This document shows, in pieces, positions 58,422-64,000 of a DNA stretch of 64,000 bases. Position numbers and translations under genes: made by a program. This stretch comes from Ancylostoma caninum (taxonomy: Eukaryota; Nematoda; Chromadorea; Rhabditida; Ancylostomatidae), in NCBI GenBank assembly GCA_037903475.1, contig JBAJFG010000226.1:434001-498000 (forward strand), read 5' to 3'. Every line of letters starts with the position of its first letter. Position 1 is the stretch's first letter. A model generated the notes under the pieces. It saw only the letters and a list, made by a program, of their open reading frames with translations, was not told where the DNA came from and did no database searches.

Positions 58422-59280
58422 GTTCTGATCAAAAATATGCTATTCATGCCGTACTAATACGCCGTACTTGCAGCACTACTTGCAGAAATTTCCGTTGCAG
58501 CAATATGTGAAATGGATGTTGATTTCGTGTTTGGCTATAAATACCCCACTTTGAAACGTTTCCTTAGTTATCATGAAGAAATTTCTTCAACAGTATGTCT
58601 ATAGTAACTCTACAGAACTGCGTTATGGTACAAAAGGAATACCGAATTCGTGGTCAGCCTGTCAAAGAACTTCATTTGCCAAAGTTTCACTGAATTTGAT
58701 GTACAAACTGTATCTGCAGTATGCCTGCATTAAGTGATCCTACAGCTGCCTTACAGTACTGCACTACGGTGAAAGATGGATGGCGCATTCGTGTTCGGCA
58801 TGTCAAGTAACCACAAAGTTTAAATTTGCAGTAGATGTTGTGAGGGGGAAGTTCCACCGAAGAAGAAGGGTTAAAACGTGTGCGACCAGTGGGTCGTATT
58901 CTCCTCTACCTAACCTCCCATACCACCCACCGGTGGGTCGCATTGTTCGTTTTGTTTTAAACTAGTTGCTTGATGTCAAAAATGGCTTTTCAAACCGGTT
59001 GAAATGTAGGCTTGAAACTCAAAATATCAGATGTGGAAATTGTCTTGGCCCACGCCTCGATAATTTTAATTTATGAACTGCCTTCGAGGTCCATGTGATT
59101 GGCGTAATTAAAGAATATTCCGCGTGCAGATATTGATTCAGTGATATTGTCAATGCATTTCCATGGGTTTACTGTGCTCACGCTTCTACAACCCCAATGA
59201 ACATCGTTCCACCACGCCGAAACGAAACATCGATGAAAACAATGAATCGATAATGGCCATGCGAAAACTCTGGTAACTTT

Positions 59281-59507
59281 GCAGCACAAACACAGCCTGA
59301 ACTTCGTAATGGTGTAAGTGGAAACACAAGCAGCAACTGTTCCCAGTTACTGCCATCCTCCCCTCATTTGCTGCCATCAAACAGCAACTGCTGCTAAAGG
59401 GACCAAAGCTTGGACACCAATCGAGGGAAGGATGGCAACAATAGGAAACAGTTGCTGCAAAGACTTCTACTCGAACTATTACGCCAATCGGGCTGCGTTC
59501 GTGCTGC
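59281..59507. mobile_element. Small MITE with GCAGCAC ends
   Basis: GCAGCACAAACACAGCC is inverted at the right end as GGCTGCGTTCGTGCTGC (15 of 17). AGCAACTG words face CAGTTGCTG inside, so most of the element can fold. Confidence 0.5.
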
Positions 59508-59814
59508 ACTGTTATCATAGAAGGGTAGTAAGTGCCGCGAATATCCTGGTTCCCGGTTGAGTTTTCGAAGCATAACTGATTCGAGCCCCCTTACATGGTT
59601 ATGTTCGGCAATGTGCTTACAACTGTGAGGAAGAATTGAGATTCCCATGCAAAGGACGGTATTTCCAGTATGTACGTGCTTACCTAGCATCTGATTTTGT
59701 CGCTACCGCGTCGGAACCTGATGGAGAGGAAAAGGTAATTTTTTGCGCGCACTTGTAGCATCAAAAACGCATCGACTTTGATACAAGACCATCATATTCA
59801 GTGGAAGAAGGTTG

Positions 59815-60075
59815 TCATACTCGTGAACAGCGTGGTGAAAAACCTCTGTAGACACGGTTCCGTCACGACTGCAGAACAAACTGCCAAAAATCAGTGAATG
59901 GATAACTACGCAGTACGAAATGGTCTTCAGATTCGTGATCAGCGTGGTGAGAAACCCCTATGGGTACGGTTCTGCCACGCCCGCAGCACAACTCGCGAAA
60001 AATCAATAGAATCAATAAATCAAGAACCACGCAGTGCGAAATGGCCTACAGATTCGTCATCAGCGTGGTGGATTA
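59815..60075. repeat. Tandem repeat, ~115-bp unit, about 2.3 copies
   Basis: The phrase CAGCGTGGTGARAAACC, followed by GGTNCNGNCACGNC and GCAGTRCGAAATGG, recurs three times. Confidence 0.5.
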
Positions 60076-60480
60076 CTCCAGTATGCCCATTTCGATCAGG
60101 ATTAGGCAGAGCTAAACTGAGGAAAATTGATAAAATCGACCGATAAATCGATATCGCTATCAGCGTGCTAGGCCCTCCGACCTATGTATTGTGATGGTGT
60201 CCCATGTTTCCAGGGCCCCTTCTTCATCACCTTGCTTACAGATGCATTCCTATCATTTGAATTTGGCGCCGACGAGCGCCGACAAGATTTTTGAAAAAAA
60301 AAAGTGTCGTAAGCGGTTCTATGTTTTATATATAAATTCGTCTGCCGTGGAGACATTCGTGAGTGAAGATTTCAGCTTACTGGGCGGACTGACGAGTTTT
60401 TTATGGCAAAAATTGTATTTATGAAACTGGCGGAAGTCTCGACAACCGGTGAGGTGGAAGGGAACACATATTCCTGTGCT

Positions 60481-60772
60481 GGTATTCATGAACGCGCGGG
60501 AGCGGGAAGGGGCGTGATGGGTACCCACTGCCGCTGGTTCCCGGCGGGAACCCTCCTAGTCACTCGTGGAGGTAAGATTTATATTCATGAACGACTAGGA
60601 AGCGGGCAGACCGGGAAGCATCGATTAGTTTCGTAGATACGGCCGGGATTTCGAGATTTAGGGTGCGTTTTCGGAATTGGGGTTTATTCCGTGAGGAGTT
60701 TATCGGCAAAACGTTGACACTCGCCCACCCGGCGGGTAGGGCAAAACCTTCCCGCCGACGTTCATGAATACC
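60481..60772. mobile_element. MITE with GGTATTCATGAACG ends, 292 bp
   Basis: GGTATTCATGAACG at the left is the inverse of CGTTCATGAATACC at the right, and GCGGGAAGG faces CCTTCCCGC further in. A third internal ATTCATGAACG lies at about 60580. Confidence 0.55.
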
Positions 60773-63203
60773 GCTACTTTTCACTCGACCATCCAGTCTA
60801 CGGGAGGTCCCACCCGTTGATGGCTTCTCATCAACAGGTTACTAGATACTCTTTCAATCCACTGCTGGTTCTAAACAGTGAACCGGCTTTTAGGTGTTGT
60901 CAATGTTTAGACGTTTCTCTTACATTACTGATACGATATATATTATATATATATATTATATTATATATATATATTATTTTTTTCATTTATTCTATCTCAT
61001 TTATTCGCAAGTAGACGACTCACTCTGCTTCACTTTGATTACGAGTTTTGAGAAGAGGGCTCTCCTACACTGTTCCAGATGATTGGTGATACTAATAAAC
61101 CCACTCGAAATGCCCACCATTTTGGTGATAATAAAAATTTTGATTTTTGAATTTGAAACCGTTCGGTGCGATCCAATTAACAACGAAACTAGAGATATGC
61201 TTCAGGGATCATTAGCGTCTTTATAACTAGCTCGCACCTTTAATGCGGTTGTTGCTCGCAGCCGAGCTGGCCCCATCCTACAGGAACTTCCCTCACCACA
61301 ACCGTCGCACGCGCGATGTCGCGTTCCTTGTGCGACATGTGCACATCAACGCACAGCAGACCTTTTCATGAGTCCGTGGAGAGTCGAGGCTTGGCAGAGT
61401 TCCAGTAGGATGTGTGAGATGATAAATCTTGTACATTATGAAGCATCCGAAATTGAATGAAGATGTAATTTCAGTTTTGGAGGAAAAAAATCGACGGTTT
61501 CGAAGAACAGAGCATTCATAAGTGCGTTATTCGACAAGCTGACTACGAAATGTCTTTTTATAATGTCTGTTTTTTAGTGTCTATTTTGCGTCATAACGCC
61601 ACTTCAGTGATGTCTCAACAAATATACGGTAGATACTGAACTTTTCTGACTCTTCAAAATTTGCAAACAGAAGCTATTCTTCGCTCTGATAACGAATCCA
61701 ATATACGTATATTTTACATCGTGACTAGCTGCCGTAGCCAGCTTTGCTCGTCCATTCTACTGTCCCTGCTATCTCACATTGCTGAGGCAAATTGCTGTTG
61801 CTGATAAATTCAAGGTTATGGAGTAGAGGTGAAGCTGAAATTTATAAAAGTTCACAATTCTATGTTTGAATTTCATCTTCTCAACCATCTACTTAAAATA
61901 GTTACCGCACACTCACTTTTGCTCACTCTCCGTAAACGATTTCTAGAGGGAAACTCCTTTTTTTCATTGCATTATTACGTAGGAATTTATTCCCGGATTG
62001 CATATAGTTAGTGTTTATCAATGTTTCGTCCAACTCAGCTTCATTTCAAACTTTAAAGATTAAGTAAGCAAAGACGAGAAGCATGAGGAAGTGAAACTTG
62101 TGCGCAATTTTGAGGAATTTTGCCGCTACAATCCTTCCGACCCTTCTCATTAAATTCGTCCTTGAAATTGGAGTTCCCAGTGTTGTTAACAAATAATATA
62201 ATATTTAAGCATGTGAAGCACCATCAACTTCACGCTATATAGCTTCACTTCATAATATTGCTCTAGAATGTTTCACTCATATGTACATTTGCGTTGTTTT
62301 CTGCGTAATCGATCATTAAACCATCGCCAGATGAGGTGTAAGAAATGCCTCTCAGATATGCACTGTGACTGGAGATGTACCTCCTAGATACAGTGCGGCC
62401 GGATTGCCACTCTGCAGATGTATTGTCAACATTGATTTTCTGGAACTAACAATAAGAATATAACATTCGAGAAAACAGCTTAAGCCGCGAAGCGGCACTT
62501 CCCCTTGGTAAATAATTAAGCATTCAGCACAGCATACCATTGTGAGGAATGGTATCCTTGCTCGTCTTCACCGTATTGGAGAACCTCATTAGAAGTGAAT
62601 TAAAGCCGATGAATCGCAAGCTTCGTCTGTAGCGGTTGCCATGTTAGTGTTCAGCGTAACCGTGAATCCTAATAAACATGCCCCCATTTACCCCAGGGCG
62701 AAAATGATGAAAAGTCCGTAAACCAATGGTTTCAGTAATTTCGGGTAAAAAATAGCAAATTTTTTAAGGATGCTCTAGGACTTCTTAGGGCACCCTTTTT
62801 CACGAGGATTCAATTCATTTTTTAAAGAATTCCATCAGTCATCATGTTTAGACAGCGTGCATAATGCTCACCATCAAGGTTTTGATCTCCAGTTCGAGAA
62901 TTGCGCTGGGACTCTTGGACTTTTCTTGTCCGTATTTGCGATAAACGCGATGGTTTAGTGGATATTTATTATATACTGTACGATAGAGAGTGAGTGAGAG
63001 GAGTAAAGTGAGTAATGAGCGCCTCGTTGGGCTTACAGCATCATTCTGACTAGGAACAAGTATCTCTAGCATGAGACGGGTCAGCCCTGCCCCCCCCCCC
63101 CAGAGGAGATGCAGTATCGGCGGTGAACACTACAACGATCATCGATCTGTCAATGGTACTCCGGCGGGCTACAAGAATTATCACTGTTAGTGTCACTGAT
63201 CTT
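60773..63203. other. AT-rich intergenic DNA
   Basis: No recognisable gene. A (TA)n-like run lies at 60935-60980 and a C run at 63089-63102. Confidence 0.45.
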
Positions 63204-64000
63204 ACAAGGGAAGTGCAACAGGCCAGACTCGCAAATCGGAATGAAACCTATCTGGCTTGAATCTTTGTTGGAGAGGGTGTTACAGTATATATTTCATTAT
63301 TGCCCTCGATTCCAAAAAACAAAAATCCCACCACAGTACCATATGCGCTGCAGCACTCGTCCGTCAGCGACGATGTGGCCGAGTGGGGAGGATGCTGCAC
63401 TGTCAGCTCGAGAGTTTGAACCCCGTCATGCGCACCTACCTGTTTTGCTCTCTCATTTTTTTATTCCCCCTGTGTTGTTGAAATCAAATTTAAAAGGTTA
63501 GAAGATAATACTTATCCTTACTGACGCACTAGGCACGGAATAACTACGTTATATAAAACCTGCTTTTCTCCCTCGATTAGCTATAAAGTAGCAGTCACTT
63601 TTCACGACTGTAACTCAAAATCTTTCCCACTCGGTTCATAATGTTCGAACCTTCACGCGTCGTGGCCCTTTTGTTGGCTCGGTTTGGTCCGGGTGATGGC
63701 AACTGTGCAACTCGTGATGAGCGGAAGTTGGCCGAAGCATTTGGAAGTGTTGTCTTCTAGCCCTCCAAAATTGATTTCAATAACATAGGAGGAATAAAAA
63801 ACAAAAATGCAAAACGAGTGTCAATGACGGGATCCAAACCCTCGACCTCCTGCCTATCAGTCCGCATCCTCTCCATCGGCCACCTCGTCGCTGACGGACT
63901 AGTGCTGCAACGCATATAGTACTGTGGTGGGATTTTTGTTTTTTGAAGCCGAGGGCAGTAACAAAATATATACTGCAACACCCTCTCCAACAAAGATTCA
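63204..64000. mobile_element. Foldback element with tRNA-like arms, copy 2, deleted and cut by the window edge
   Basis: From 63204 to about 63746 it is essentially identical to 34243-34786, then jumps to sequence matching 35145 onward. The central 358 bp of copy 1 (34787-35144) are absent, with an AAG microhomology at the join. The right arm runs off the window. Copy 2 is not inside the CAGGGTGCGTCA element, so the foldback unit moves on its own. Confidence 0.75.

Overview
The window reads as a piece of a repeat-rich nematode genome, most likely a strongylid of the hookworm kind. This is an inference. It rests on very short GT-AG introns (53-84 bp) beside giant ones, a probable trans-splice acceptor one base before a start codon, a nematode-type membrane O-acyltransferase (OAC/NRF-6 family), Penelope, CR1-type and RTE-type retroelements, mariner-like termini, and a BEL/Pao-type env-like gene. 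No bacterial feature, CRISPR array, rRNA gene or intact tRNA gene was seen.

One host gene dominates. It is a plus-strand OAC-type acyltransferase reconstructed as 16 exons from 4017 to 38425. All splice phases agree and the coding length is 2172 nt, or 723 residues. The N-terminal half is an acyltransferase-3 membrane domain with an R-X10-H motif. The C-terminal third is an SGNH-type domain with a GNS serine. Four introns (about 6.2, 7.0, 11.6 and 5.0 kb) hold nearly all the other sequence in the first 38 kb, and they are filled with mobile elements.

Region by region: 1-2.7 kb is the 3' part of an endogenous retroelement, an env-like gene with one nonsense codon followed by a zinc-knuckle gene with a +1 shift. 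Intron 1 (4.1-10.3 kb) holds minisatellite-bearing elements of two families, a pair of Penelope-like terminal repeats with hammerhead-like motifs, and ATTCGAA-rich arrays. Intron 5 holds a 725-bp mariner-like element. Intron 6 (12.5-19.5 kb) holds a decayed CR1-like retrotransposon, itself interrupted by a PIF/Harbinger-like MITE and by a 0.9-kb GC-rich foldback element. Intron 9 (20.3-31.9 kb) holds LTR-like promoters, palindromes, tandem repeats, a CR1-like fragment on the minus strand, a hAT-like element and a (CA)115 microsatellite. Intron 12 holds a 2.1-kb TIR element with a foldback element nested inside it whose arms carry tRNA-like Pol III boxes.

Downstream of the gene (38.4-64 kb) no host gene could be established. 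The region holds two long Helentron-like minisatellite elements, an RTE-type fragment, a head-to-head pair of nearly identical Penelope-like elements (51.3-55.7 kb), a second mariner-like element, several small foldback MITEs, and a second, internally deleted copy of the tRNA-bearing foldback element cut off by the window edge.

The most notable items are the head-to-head Penelope pair with possible flanking duplication and ribozyme-like ends, the foldback family with tRNA-like arms and an acidic ORF, the env-then-zinc-knuckle gene order, and the fact that a phase-consistent gene survives around more than 29 kb of inserted DNA.
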